Shown piece by piece: positions 52,645-61,624 of a DNA stretch of 64,000 nucleotides (position 1 is the first letter of the stretch; the number at the start of each line of letters is the position of its first letter). The DNA lies in the NCBI GenBank assembly GCA_021156365.1, contig JAJNDK010000003.1, positions 310,001 to 374,000 of the forward strand. The letters run 5' to 3'. The DNA comes from Bacteroidota bacterium (GTDB lineage: Bacteria; Bacteroidota; Bacteroidia; B-17B0; Aurantibacillaceae). The position numbers and the translations under genes are program-made. The notes under the pieces are model-generated. The model made no database searches. It was not told the DNA's origin and was given only the letters and a program-made list of their open reading frames with translations.

Positions 52645-55596
52645 ATGCGTAAACTGGTTTATTTCATTAGTATCTTTGTTTTTTCTCTCATCTGTACTTC
52701 TTTTGTGCTCGTTCAACAGCCGAAAGAAGAAAAACCTCCTTTCTGGGCCATGGAGTCCAAATGGGTGGATTCTGTTTTTAAAACACTGAGCCCGGATGAA
52801 CGTATCGCCCAGCTCTTCATGGTAGCTGCCTATTCCAATAAGGATGCGAAACACGCAAAAGAAACCCGCGAGCTGATCGAAAAATACAATATCGGTGGAT
52901 TGATCTTCATGCAGGGCGGGCCCGTGCGTGAGGCCAAGCTGAACAACTATTACCAGACGAAAGCCAAAACACCTTTGCTTATCAGCATCGACGGTGAGTG
53001 GGGACTTGCCATGCGTCTCGACAGTACACCGCAGTATCCGCGTCAGATGACACTTGGAGCTATCCGGAACGATTCGCTTATTTACCAGATGGGAAAACAG
53101 ATCGCAAGCGAATGTAAGCTGATGGGCATTCATGTGAATTTTGCTCCCGTGGCGGATGTCAACAATAACCCGGAGAACCCGGTGATCTCTATGCGTTCCT
53201 TCGGCGAGGACAAATATGCAGTGGCCCGCAAATCGTATATGTACATGGCCGGTATGCAGGACAATGGCGTGATGGCTTCCGGCAAACATTTCCCGGGCCA
53301 TGGCGATACGGACAGTGATTCGCACAAAACACTTCCTACTATCCCGCACAGCATAGAGCGTCTCGATTCACTGGAGCTGTATCCTTTCAAAGAACTATTT
53401 GCCAAAGACCTCGCCAGTGTGATGGTGGCGCATCTCAATATCCCTGCCCTCGACACAACAACGAATCGCGCGAGCACCTTATCGAAAAATGTAGTGACAG
53501 ACCTGCTGAAAAACAAAATGCAATACAAAGGTCTCATCTTCACGGATGCGCTCAACATGAAAGGCGCGAGCAAATATGTAGCACCCGGCCTGATGGAAGC
53601 AAAGGCTTTGGTAGCCGGAAATGATGTACTGCTTTTCTCCGAAAATGTTCCGCTGGCAATCACTGAAATTAAAAAAGCGATCGCTGCCGGAGAGATCACT
53701 CAAGAGGAAATTGACGGGCGCTGCAAAAAAATACTGAAAGCGAAATTCTGGTGCGGGCTCGACAAAAAACAATTCGTGCGCAACAAAACGATCTACAAAG
53801 ACCTGAACACGGTTGCTTCCGAACAACTGCGTACAAAGCTGGCAGAGGCTTCCGTAACGGTACTGCACAACCATGACAACTATCTGCCGATCAGGAAAAC
53901 GGACACGCTGCGTATCGCCGAAGTATCGATAGGGGCAGAAGATCCCGATGTATTGTTCAACTCCCTTTCGGGCTATGCAACGACCAATCATTTCGGATTG
54001 TCTTATAAGCTGAAAGCAAATGATCGTGATACTTTGTTGGCGCGCTTGAAGAATTACAATCTCGTGGTGCTCAGTATCAACAAAACCAATAACAAACCGG
54101 CAGAGAATTTCGGACTCACTCCCGAAGCCCTGGAGCTGATCGATCTGATCATTACCCGTAACAAAACGATCACGGTGCTTTTCTCCAATCCCTACATTTT
54201 AGGAAAGATCGGCGGTCTTGAAAATAACCTCGCTGTAGTAGAAGCGTATGAATACAATCGGTTTTCGCAGAAAGCAGTAGCGGATGTGTTGTTCGGTGCT
54301 ATCGGTGCCAATGCGAAACTGCCTGTGAGCAGCGGGATCTACCGCCTCAACTCGGGGATCGAAACAACACCGGTTCGCGAACGAATTCCGCTCAAAGAAG
54401 AGACCGGGATCAATAAAAAAAAACTTCAGTCCATAGACAGCATCGCCCTGCAGGGCATAAAAGATGAGTGTTACCCGGGCTGCCAGATCGTAGCGATGCG
54501 TTACGGGCAGGTCTTCTACCAGAAATCATTCGGCAAATATACCTATGAAGGAAAAGAAAAAGTAACAGACTCTTCCGTTTACGATCTCGCCTCTGTTACC
54601 AAGATCACCGCTTCTGCCCTCATCCTGATGAAAATGGTGGAAGAGAAAAAAGTGGACCCCGACAAAACATTAGGAACGTATCTGCCCGGGCTGAAAGGAA
54701 CGAACAAGGAGAATATTGTCATCCGCCAGATGCTTACTCATCAGGCGGGTTTCCCGGCATGGATCCCTTTTTTTCTTCGCACGCTTACCAAAACGAACGA
54801 ATTCAAACCCGGCTATTACAGCACAAAAAAATCGGATGACTTTCCTACACAGGTAGCAGAGAATATGTATATCCGGAAAGGCTACACCGATTCCATCTAC
54901 AAACGAATTAATGAAGCGGAGCTCGAAAAACAGGGAGAATATGTATACAGCGATCTCGGTTATTATTACATAAAAAAAATAGCAGAGTCGCAGTACGACA
55001 AACCCTACAATGAGCTGCTGCGCGAAAAATTCTACCAGCCCATGAATGTGCAGCTGAGCTACCAACCGCTGGAAGTGTTTAATATAAAACGTATCGTGCC
55101 TACGGAGAACGATCTCAAATTCAGGAAACAATTGCTGCGCGGTTATGTGCACGACCAGGGGGCTGCCATGATGGGCGGAGTGGCAGGACATGCAGGTTTA
55201 TTCGGCACGGCAAAGGATGTAGCGGAAGTGATGCAGATGCTGATGAACGAAGGATTTTACAACGGCACCCAGTTTATTTCCAAAGAAGTGGTGAACGCAT
55301 TCACCCGCGAGTGCTGGTTTTGTCCAACGAACCGCCGCGGACTCTGCTTCGATAAACCTGAGCCCACCGACACGAAAGAAAGTCCCGTTACACATGAATG
55401 CTCCCTGCAAAGCTTCGGGCACAGCGGTTACACCGGCACCTTTGCCTGGGCCGATCCGGAGAACGGTTTGGTTTATGTCTTCCTTTCCAACCGTGTGTAT
55501 CCGGATGCAGAGCACAATAAATTAGCGAAGAGCGGCATCCGTGGCAAGATCCATAAATTACTGTACGAGGCAATGGCGGGTACGGAGGTGAAATAA
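52645..55596 (+). CDS. GH3 (NagZ-like) and serine hydrolase fusion
   Basis: 983 residues. Signal anchor at 1-24. Residues about 30-390 form a GH3 N-terminal domain with the NagZ loop KHFPGHGDTDSDSH (near 213-226) and nucleophile Asp near 300 in FTDALNMKG. A second GH3-like domain follows to about 590. Residues about 600-983 form a class C serine hydrolase with SVTK (Ser near 651), YSD (near 767, replacing YSN) and HSG (near 925). Together these suggest removal of N-acetylglucosamine from peptidoglycan fragments and cleavage of a nearby ester or peptide bond in one polypeptide. Fusions of this order occur in Bacteroidota. Activity on murein is inferred, not shown. Confidence 0.9.
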   Translation: MRKLVYFISIFVFSLICTSFVLVQQPKEEKPPFWAMESKWVDSVFKTLSPDERIAQLFMVAAYSNKDAKHAKETRELIEKYNIGGLIFMQGGPVREAKLNNYYQTKAKTPLLISIDGEWGLAMRLDSTPQYPRQMTLGAIRNDSLIYQMGKQIASECKLMGIHVNFAPVADVNNNPENPVISMRSFGEDKYAVARKSYMYMAGMQDNGVMASGKHFPGHGDTDSDSHKTLPTIPHSIERLDSLELYPFKELFAKDLASVMVAHLNIPALDTTTNRASTLSKNVVTDLLKNKMQYKGLIFTDALNMKGASKYVAPGLMEAKALVAGNDVLLFSENVPLAITEIKKAIAAGEITQEEIDGRCKKILKAKFWCGLDKKQFVRNKTIYKDLNTVASEQLRTKLAEASVTVLHNHDNYLPIRKTDTLRIAEVSIGAEDPDVLFNSLSGYATTNHFGLSYKLKANDRDTLLARLKNYNLVVLSINKTNNKPAENFGLTPEALELIDLIITRNKTITVLFSNPYILGKIGGLENNLAVVEAYEYNRFSQKAVADVLFGAIGANAKLPVSSGIYRLNSGIETTPVRERIPLKEETGINKKKLQSIDSIALQGIKDECYPGCQIVAMRYGQVFYQKSFGKYTYEGKEKVTDSSVYDLASVTKITASALILMKMVEEKKVDPDKTLGTYLPGLKGTNKENIVIRQMLTHQAGFPAWIPFFLRTLTKTNEFKPGYYSTKKSDDFPTQVAENMYIRKGYTDSIYKRINEAELEKQGEYVYSDLGYYYIKKIAESQYDKPYNELLREKFYQPMNVQLSYQPLEVFNIKRIVPTENDLKFRKQLLRGYVHDQGAAMMGGVAGHAGLFGTAKDVAEVMQMLMNEGFYNGTQFISKEVVNAFTRECWFCPTNRRGLCFDKPEPTDTKESPVTHECSLQSFGHSGYTGTFAWADPENGLVYVFLSNRVYPDAEHNKLAKSGIRGKIHKLLYEAMAGTEVK

Positions 55597-55686
55597 AAAT
55601 CCGCACAGGAGTATTAATTCTCGCATAAACAGTAGAATATCCACCTAAGCTTAAACAGATCTGCCCAAAAGCATTCCACCATTTTC

Positions 55687-55760
55687 TTCCGGAGCGCGGC
55701 CCCGTGTATTCCCTCTCCCGCCGGGAGAGGGTGCCCGTGCGAAAGGGTGAGGGTCATTTA
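55687..55760. repeat. Dispersed palindromic element (CCCTCTCCC/GGGAGAGGG), copy 1
   Basis: About 74 bases: TTCCGGAGC, then GGCCCCGTG, the palindrome CCCTCTCCCgccGGGAGAGGG and GAAAGGGTGAGGG. Copy 2 in the same orientation is at 57879-57952. The two bracket the genes at 55807-57742. I see nothing else in 55597-55806. Confidence 0.9.
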
Positions 55761-55806
55761 TCCTTTCCTCTTGTTTATCAGATCTAACTATTGGTAGATG
55801 ATATGC

Positions 55807-57087
55807 CTACCTCATAACCACTATTTTCCTTGTTGCCTTTTGATCTTTTGTTGATACTGTTAGGTAATAAACGCCATTTTTTTCAATATGCAGGAGATGA
55901 TCTTTTTTAGTGGAAGCTGAGGAATACACAGATTGTCCTGATTGATTGGTAACTTCAATATGAGTAATAACGGATGAGCTGCTGATATTTAGTTGCCCGT
56001 TCGACGGATTTGGAAAAACAGAAAAGAAGGATTCATCTTTACTGCTTTTTAAATCAATAGTTTCCACATCACCCCAATGCAGCGCATATAAAGTGTCCGA
56101 CGCATTATCGTATTGCAGTTTTATTACATTATCAATTGTAGGAGTAATGGGAGGTAGGGGATAAGCCGGACTGTGAATGACATTTCCGTTACTTACATCA
56201 ATACTGTATAAATTCCAGTTACCCGCTCCGTCTCCGCCCCTGAAAATATATCTTCCGTGATTGGAGTCGAAGGTTGGATACCTTGTTCCTGTTGCCGAAG
56301 CGTCAAGAACCCCGGGAATTGTAGCAATGGTCGTATAGGCGCCGGTCAGAATATCAATGGAAACCAAAGTATGAATAATATTAGGTGATGTTCCTGAAAG
56401 TAGAAGCCCATATAGTTTATTGGTTACGATGTCAAATTGAAAATCTGTATAAAAATAATTGGAAAGCGGGCTGTACAATATATTTCCGGTGTGTATGTCA
56501 ATAGTGAATAGCTTAGCCGTTGTTCCATTCACTCCCTTAATAATATATCTCCCGTTTTGTACGTCTAATGCAGCATATTGTCCTCCGCCCGAAAATCCGG
56601 TTATACCAACAAGGGTATTTATTATGTTTATAGCTCCGGTGGTTTGATCAATAGAAACAAAATAGAAAGGAGGAAAAAAAGGCGCGTTTTTATAGATCCC
56701 GTATAATTTATTCGTAGTAGTATCGTATTGAAGATAAAAAACATCATCCAGAGAATCGCCTGTATTTGGATGTGCTGGGTTGTGAAGTACACTGCCATCT
56801 GTTGCATCAATTGTCATTAAATAAGCGTTGTAAACAGAATCATGCCCTTTGAAAATATACTGGCGTTCTTTACAATTGAATGTTGTATACTGCCAGGTCA
56901 AACCACCATTTGGTATCCAGCGAATATCAGGTATGGGTGCAATTTTATGAAAGCTACCGTTTGAAGGATCCACCGATACGAAAAATTCGGATTTGGTTTG
57001 TGCGGTAAGGACCTTACTGAAAATAATGAATAGGAAAAATGGAAGAAGAAGATTTTTTCTTCGGCGTGGTATGTTTAGTATTCTCAT
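55807..57087 (-). CDS. Secreted propeller-like protein with T9SS type A tail
   Basis: 426 residues from the ATG at 57087; the ATG at 57240 adds 51 residues that read through the neighbouring gene. Signal peptide ends VLTAQ after a basic stretch. Repeats of about 60 residues follow, each like 'TIDxxTGxxxxxxxxxxFxxLQYD' (DATDGSVLH, DQTTGAINII, DIHTGNILY, DVSNGNVIH), which suggest a beta propeller. The last 80 residues (FSVFPNPSNGQLNISSSSVI... to a final KIVVM) form a type A sorting domain. The gene is more AT-rich than its neighbours. Exported by the type IX system; ligand unknown. Confidence 0.85.
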   Translation of the reverse strand: MRILNIPRRRKNLLLPFFLFIIFSKVLTAQTKSEFFVSVDPSNGSFHKIAPIPDIRWIPNGGLTWQYTTFNCKERQYIFKGHDSVYNAYLMTIDATDGSVLHNPAHPNTGDSLDDVFYLQYDTTTNKLYGIYKNAPFFPPFYFVSIDQTTGAINIINTLVGITGFSGGGQYAALDVQNGRYIIKGVNGTTAKLFTIDIHTGNILYSPLSNYFYTDFQFDIVTNKLYGLLLSGTSPNIIHTLVSIDILTGAYTTIATIPGVLDASATGTRYPTFDSNHGRYIFRGGDGAGNWNLYSIDVSNGNVIHSPAYPLPPITPTIDNVIKLQYDNASDTLYALHWGDVETIDLKSSKDESFFSVFPNPSNGQLNISSSSVITHIEVTNQSGQSVYSSASTKKDHLLHIEKNGVYYLTVSTKDQKATRKIVVMR

Positions 57088-57190
57088 AGGTGTTTTTTGT
57101 TGTATTAAAGATAAGATGAAAATTTCAATGCCTTTTCCACCGCATTGATTTTTTTTTCTGCCAGCAGCTGTTTTCAAACCCAGGTATAAT

Positions 57191-57742
57191 TCATTTCGTT
57201 TTCGACACCTGCACATCATCCACCCAAAGCCTTCCTGCACTCAGCACACTCAGCTCGAAGCGGAGTCGTTTCATATCAGCCGGGATCTTGTACAGGTATT
57301 CGTATTGCTGCCATTTTCCGTCGCTTTCGGAGCTTTTCAGCAAGCTAGTATCGGAGCTACGGAAAGCATCTACTCCTGCAGCATGAACAAGGAAAGCACT
57401 TTCCTTGCTTTTGATCCAAAAACTGATCCGGTATTCTTCTCCCGCTTCCACCGGGATTTCCTGTGCAATCCCGGGCGAGAACTTCCCACCCTTATCCGAA
57501 CATTCCCGCACCGTAAACTGTAAGGACTGCTGCCCCTCCTTAAAATCCTTTTTGTTGAAAGTGAAATCGAAATCTCCGCCTGTTGTTTTTGGGGTGTACA
57601 CCAGCCAGTTCACCGGCAATCCGTTCCTCACCTCTTCGAAGCCTCCGTTCAGTCCGGCGTTCGTATCGGGTGCCGATTCGCTCATTTGTTGGCTGCAGCA
57701 GAATAGCGGCAGACTTCCGATAAATAGTTGTATTGTTTTCAT
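57191..57742 (-). CDS. Lipoprotein with carbohydrate-binding-like beta sandwich
   Basis: 183 residues from the ATG at 57742 (57805 adds 21 residues with no signal character). A signal peptide ends in the CC of LPLFCCSQ, a probable lipobox. The mature part (about 30-183) begins NGGFEEVRNGLPVNW and ends LRFELSVLSAGRLWVDDVQV, the usual ends of a CBM4/9/CenC-like jelly-roll domain that binds sugar polymers. No catalytic residues. It precedes the secreted propeller-like gene by about 100 bases and may be cotranscribed. Confidence 0.8.
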   Translation of the reverse strand: MKTIQLFIGSLPLFCCSQQMSESAPDTNAGLNGGFEEVRNGLPVNWLVYTPKTTGGDFDFTFNKKDFKEGQQSLQFTVRECSDKGGKFSPGIAQEIPVEAGEEYRISFWIKSKESAFLVHAAGVDAFRSSDTSLLKSSESDGKWQQYEYLYKIPADMKRLRFELSVLSAGRLWVDDVQVSKTK

Positions 57743-57878
57743 AACCTGGGTTTGGATGCTGCAAAAGTAGAAACAGGCTAAGGAATATTTTTTGATATGG
57801 ATCAAAAAACAAAATAGGATTTGAACGCGAACATACCCTTATTCAAAAACACATCCAACCAAACACCCCAATATCACC

Positions 57879-57952
57879 TTCCGGAGCAAGGCCCCGTGCG
57901 TTCCCTCTCCCGCGGGAGAGGGCTGCCTGTGCGAAAGGGTGAGGGCCACTTA
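57879..57952. repeat. Dispersed palindromic element (CCCTCTCCC/GGGAGAGGG), copy 2
   Basis: Same orientation and about 85 percent identical to the copy at 55687-55760, with the central palindrome reduced to CCCTCTCCCGCGGGAGAGGG. It lies between the lipoprotein gene and the 58067 gene. The rest of 57743-58066 holds only the upstream region of 58067. Confidence 0.9.
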
Positions 57953-58066
57953 CCATCTCACTTTTTCACATTTCTTAAGATTTCCCCCACAACTTTTCCC
58001 CCGCCCTTTTCGTTTTATTACTAACAAACAAAAGGCTACGCCTGGCCGATATAAACACTACACAAA

Positions 58067-58855
58067 ATGAGTACAACAGAAAGCGGTCATGCCAGGAATA
58101 CCGCAAACTTCGAACAGCTCGTTACCATGCTGGCATCTTATGGTAACAATTATTCACCCTCCAGGCCGGAGCTCAGTATAACCGGTCTTCTCGCAATGCT
58201 GCAAAACAGCCGGCAGGCACTCGACGATGTGCGCAATAGCTTCTCCGCCTGGAAAAACGCAACCAATGCAAGAGAAATAGCTTTTGATCCACTTGGCAAA
58301 TTTTCTTCCCGCCTGCTCAATGCATTGATTGCTTCCGGAGCAACAAAGCAAACCGTCAACGACCTGCGCACCCGTGTACGAAAAATGCAGGGTGTCCGTG
58401 CAAAGCCCATCATTCGCCGGTCGGAAGAAGAAGAACAGCCTGCCTCACTTGTTGGCGAAAATGCAAATGCTTCGGAAGAGCAGCAGGAAACAACACCACG
58501 GCACCGTTCCGTTTCGCAGAGAAGCTTCGACAGTCGTATGGATCATTTTGACAGCATGATAGGGCTGCTGTCTATTGAACCGCTTTATGCGCCTAATGAA
58601 CAGGAATTCCAGGTAAATACCCTGCAGGCGCAGTTAGTTCAGCTCAGGACGCTCAATACTGCGGTTATCAATGCAAATGCCGCCCTGTTCAATCATCGTA
58701 TCGCACGGAACAATATATTATACAATGAAACGGATGGAATGCTTGCACTTGTTCGCGGAGCCAAAGCCTATGTCAAAGCGAAGTTCGGACAAGCTTCCCC
58801 GGAATTTGTACAGCTGAGCAGACTTGTTTTTGTAAGAGTCGTTCCAAAACGATGA
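58067..58855 (+). CDS. Unrecognised helical protein with an internal two-fold repeat
   Basis: 262 residues, no signal peptide and no membrane segment. Residues about 13-110 (NFEQLVTMLASYGNNYSPS...) and about 160-258 (HFDSMIGLLSIEPLYAPNE...) align along their whole length: F-E/D-x-L/M, then L-x-S, then Y-x-P, then L-x-A-x-L, then R-x-L, then a conserved AR, then a closing helix. The halves are joined by a charged Glu/Gln/Arg-rich linker (about 118-158). Predicted all-alpha. I do not recognise a named domain. Followed by a strong terminator and preceded by a dispersed palindrome; no partner gene is adjacent. The AN-rich composition sets it apart from its neighbours. Confidence 0.75.
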   Translation: MSTTESGHARNTANFEQLVTMLASYGNNYSPSRPELSITGLLAMLQNSRQALDDVRNSFSAWKNATNAREIAFDPLGKFSSRLLNALIASGATKQTVNDLRTRVRKMQGVRAKPIIRRSEEEEQPASLVGENANASEEQQETTPRHRSVSQRSFDSRMDHFDSMIGLLSIEPLYAPNEQEFQVNTLQAQLVQLRTLNTAVINANAALFNHRIARNNILYNETDGMLALVRGAKAYVKAKFGQASPEFVQLSRLVFVRVVPKR

Positions 58856-58873
58856 GCAAACAATTTTTTACCT

Positions 58874-58904
58874 GAGGGGAACCGGTTATCGGCTCCCCTT
58901 TTTT
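58874..58904 (+). terminator. Intrinsic terminator of the 58067 gene
   Basis: Stem AGGGGA-CCG (58875-58884) pairs with CGG-TCCCCT (58890-58899), followed by a T tract, about 20 bases after the stop. From here to 59250 I see no supported gene or other element. Confidence 0.9.
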
Positions 58905-59250
58905 ATGCCTGCTGCTGAGCATTGTCTTCTTGTTCAGGTAACCTTTGCCTTATTACACACAGAGAGTAATTCAACGCAGGAACACTCCGGTTCCTTTCAC
59001 ACCTGTCTGTTAAGCCCTCAGTCCACATTGTGATTTTTGCAGGATCATTTGTGCGTCATACACCCGCAGTTTTATTTTTTGCACTTCTGGTTTTGAGAAT
59101 TGCACAATCGGCTTGTTCCGTTTCAGGCCATCTTGCGGTCCCTTCACTTGCGTCTGTATTTTCAGCAGGTACTGTCGCTTTTCTTTCACATCCTGCTGCA
59201 ATCTTTGCAGAAGCGACTAAACCCTGAAATAAACACCTTACTTCGTCCAC

Positions 59251-59285
59251 AAAAAACAAGGAGCCCGTTTCCGGACTCCTTAATT
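59251..59285 (-). terminator. Intrinsic terminator of the tail-fibre-like gene
   Basis: On the minus strand, AAGGAGTCCGG pairs with the following GGGCTCCTT and ends in TTTTTT, about 25 bases past the stop at 59309. Confidence 0.85.
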
Positions 59286-59308
59286 AAATAGTAAAAAGGT
59301 GTAAAAGC

Positions 59309-61504
59309 CTATTTATTCTTCACCATACGTTTGCTTTCAATGATCTTGCCATCTGCTACCAAAGTATAGGTATAGATCCCATTGCTCAGGTCGCTGGCAA
59401 AAACATTCAGCATGCCTTTCCCTGCTAATGGTTTAAGATCCGAAGAGTTGATCAGCTTTCCATCCATGTTATAGAACAGGATCTGTGCTTTCTGAACACC
59501 ATCTGTCAGTGTGTAAGAAATAGAGGTCTGCTCCGCAAAAGGGTTCGGAACGTTCTGCTCCAGCACGATAGCCTGGGCATCATTCAGCGTAACGTTCCCG
59601 ACTTTATCAGAAGCACCTGTTCCGTTTTCCGAAATTACGCCGGTCAGATTTTTCACCAACGCTTTTAACTCCTCCACTTCTTTGCGTTGCTCTTTGAAAG
59701 CTTCTACCAACACAGGAATAATACCAACATAGTTCACGGTATTGTATCCCTGACCATCTTCCATTACCAATTGCGGGAACACTTCTTTCAGTTCCTGTGC
59801 AATGAAACCGATCTGTTCACCTTTCGGAAAGTTCTTCTCTTTAAACTCTTCGGTCCGGTACTGGTAAGTGTAGCCCTTGAGCATTGCTAATTTTTCAGAT
59901 ACACTCGTCAGTTGTTTGATATCGTTTTTATACCGTTTGTCGGAAGTCCACATATACTGCGAACCCCAAACCGTTCCGGCAAAATTTACATCACCCTGGA
60001 ACCAGCCTGCCCAATGATTGGGAGCAGTGCCTGTATTGGAAGCGAAGATCCCGTAGCTGTTCGTTCCGCCGCTGGCCGATGTCAGTACTCCGTAGTTGAT
60101 GGATGCACCGCCACTTGCACGGGCTACCACAGCTAAGTTGGTACCCGGATTGGTAGAAGTAGAAAAGAACTGCCCGGCCGTCGTGCTTTGGCTGCCTGCA
60201 TTCCCGGTGGCAACCCCATTCACAGCAACGTTGAGAGGAGCATTGGCAGCGGTGAATTGCCCGCCCATGTTCGTGATATTGCCCGCCGGTTGTGCCTGGT
60301 CGCTGATCCCGTTCACGCCGGTAATGGTTGCTGCTGAACCCGACGAAACAAGGTCCTTATTCACAAAGCTGCCACCGAGTGAGGAGGAAGCAACAGGAAC
60401 GGTGTTTTGTTGCAGCGTGCTGAATTTAGCAGGTAGCGGTGTGAAACAGGCAGCATAACCAAGTCCGATAGCATGCGTGGAAGAAAGTCCCTGCCCCGTG
60501 AAATAGATATTGTGTGTATTCATTGGGATCTCACGTGGATTAAGTAGCTTACCGGGAGCTGTACTTTCATTGCAGTTTTGCCCCAGCTGTATGAAGGTAC
60601 CGATGCCGGTGCTCACTACAGACAAACCATTATTGGCAGCCGGCGTAGAAGAAGGTAATGTACCCCATGTTCCGTTACCCAAAAGCACCTGTGTAGGATT
60701 CCCGGAGAAAGCAAGCTTGCTGAATACAATATCATTCGGATTGCTTCCCTGCATGATCCCCGTCATGATATAATTAGCAGGAAGGCTTGGAACTATTCTG
60801 AGTCGTGCATTTCCCAGCACATCCAGTTTTTGTTGAGGTACGACATCGATCCCGAAGTTTCTCGGGCTGTTGTTGAATCGTGAACGAACGATCATATGGC
60901 CCTGGGCATTCGTTTCGAAATCGGTATAAACACCGAGTACTGCATTATTGTTTTGCACACGCGTCAGTCGCAGTTGTGGCCCGCTGGCAAATAAAATATC
61001 TGCAGCCCGTTTCGGGTTCAGGAGGTTAACACCAAACCGCCTCGTAGATCCGTCTTCCTGCACCAGCACATTCTTGAAGAACTGTGTGCTTGCAGCCGGG
61101 ATAAAAGAAGGAGGATTCGTCACCCACACCTTGGACGAATAATTAACCGGTGCAGCAGGTCCCACACCCACAGAATATCCCTGGTAAAAATCACCAACCG
61201 GGTTGCTGGAACAATGCCCCATGAAATAGCTGTTGGCCGTGATGGTACTGTTTTGCCAGTACAGAGTACTGGAGGCGGTCAGCATAATGCCTCGTTTCCA
61301 GCCCTGTGCATTGGCTGCCAGTGATGTGATAGAAGGGCTTATCTGCAATGGAAAATTGGAAGTAAATGAGCCTGGACCGCCCGGGCCGATACCCACATTA
61401 CCGGTTCTGTAGGTAAGACCCAATGGCGTTGCTGATCCGGCCCATTGAGCCTGGACTAACTGAATGGATAAAACCATCAGTGCAAATAGGAGTAATTTTT
61501 TCAT
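59309..61504 (-). CDS. Secreted tail-fibre-like protein: S74 chaperone domain and T9SS tail
   Basis: 731 residues from the ATG at 61504; 61513 is possible. Signal peptide MKKLLLFALMVLSIQLVQAQ. The body (about 30-505) is low in charge, rich in Asn, Thr, Ser and Gly, and contains VGIG and GxFTAAN repeats. An S74 intramolecular chaperone domain follows (about 515-625): the catalytic Ser lies in SDKRYKNDIK near 520, with the family block GFIAQELKEVFPQLV. A coiled coil precedes the final type A sorting domain (about 650-731). S74 domains cut themselves off after assembling trimers, so this could form a trimeric surface fibre. An upstream 34-base leader is shared with 62588-63328. Confidence 0.9.
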   Translation of the reverse strand: MKKLLLFALMVLSIQLVQAQWAGSATPLGLTYRTGNVGIGPGGPGSFTSNFPLQISPSITSLAANAQGWKRGIMLTASSTLYWQNSTITANSYFMGHCSSNPVGDFYQGYSVGVGPAAPVNYSSKVWVTNPPSFIPAASTQFFKNVLVQEDGSTRRFGVNLLNPKRAADILFASGPQLRLTRVQNNNAVLGVYTDFETNAQGHMIVRSRFNNSPRNFGIDVVPQQKLDVLGNARLRIVPSLPANYIMTGIMQGSNPNDIVFSKLAFSGNPTQVLLGNGTWGTLPSSTPAANNGLSVVSTGIGTFIQLGQNCNESTAPGKLLNPREIPMNTHNIYFTGQGLSSTHAIGLGYAACFTPLPAKFSTLQQNTVPVASSSLGGSFVNKDLVSSGSAATITGVNGISDQAQPAGNITNMGGQFTAANAPLNVAVNGVATGNAGSQSTTAGQFFSTSTNPGTNLAVVARASGGASINYGVLTSASGGTNSYGIFASNTGTAPNHWAGWFQGDVNFAGTVWGSQYMWTSDKRYKNDIKQLTSVSEKLAMLKGYTYQYRTEEFKEKNFPKGEQIGFIAQELKEVFPQLVMEDGQGYNTVNYVGIIPVLVEAFKEQRKEVEELKALVKNLTGVISENGTGASDKVGNVTLNDAQAIVLEQNVPNPFAEQTSISYTLTDGVQKAQILFYNMDGKLINSSDLKPLAGKGMLNVFASDLSNGIYTYTLVADGKIIESKRMVKNK

Positions 61505-61520
61505 GATCTTCATATTTTTT

Positions 61521-61554
61521 TGCCTACTCTGTTTAAGCTTTTCGGCTTCCGCTT
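61521..61554 (-). promoter_or_regulatory. Shared leader motif, copy in front of 61504
   Basis: The 34-base stretch, read on the minus strand as AAGCGGAAGCCGAAAAGCTT then AAACAGAGTAGGCA, ends 16 bases before the start codon. The copy at 63349-63383 has one extra T. Reading frames differ, so the conservation is not in protein; a regulatory RNA or protein-binding site is likely. Confidence 0.75.
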
Positions 61555-61574
61555 CGTTGCTTCTTTTTATCATG

Positions 61575-61618
61575 TAAAAAAGGAGGACCATCTCCTTGCA
61601 GATGCAGGTCCTCCTCCC
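61575..61618 (-). terminator. Intrinsic terminator of the 61625-63328 operon
   Basis: On the minus strand, AGGAGGACC (61615-61607) pairs with GGTCCTCCT (61589-61581), with an inner CATCT/AGATG stem, and runs into TTTTTT. It separates 61625 from the following tail-fibre-like gene. Confidence 0.92.
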
Positions 61619-61624
61619 GAAACA

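Noticed and set aside
59010-59201. 63-codon minus-strand frame between 58067 and 59309
   Set aside because: Lys/Gln-rich with no start context, promoter or recognisable similarity; it could be chance.
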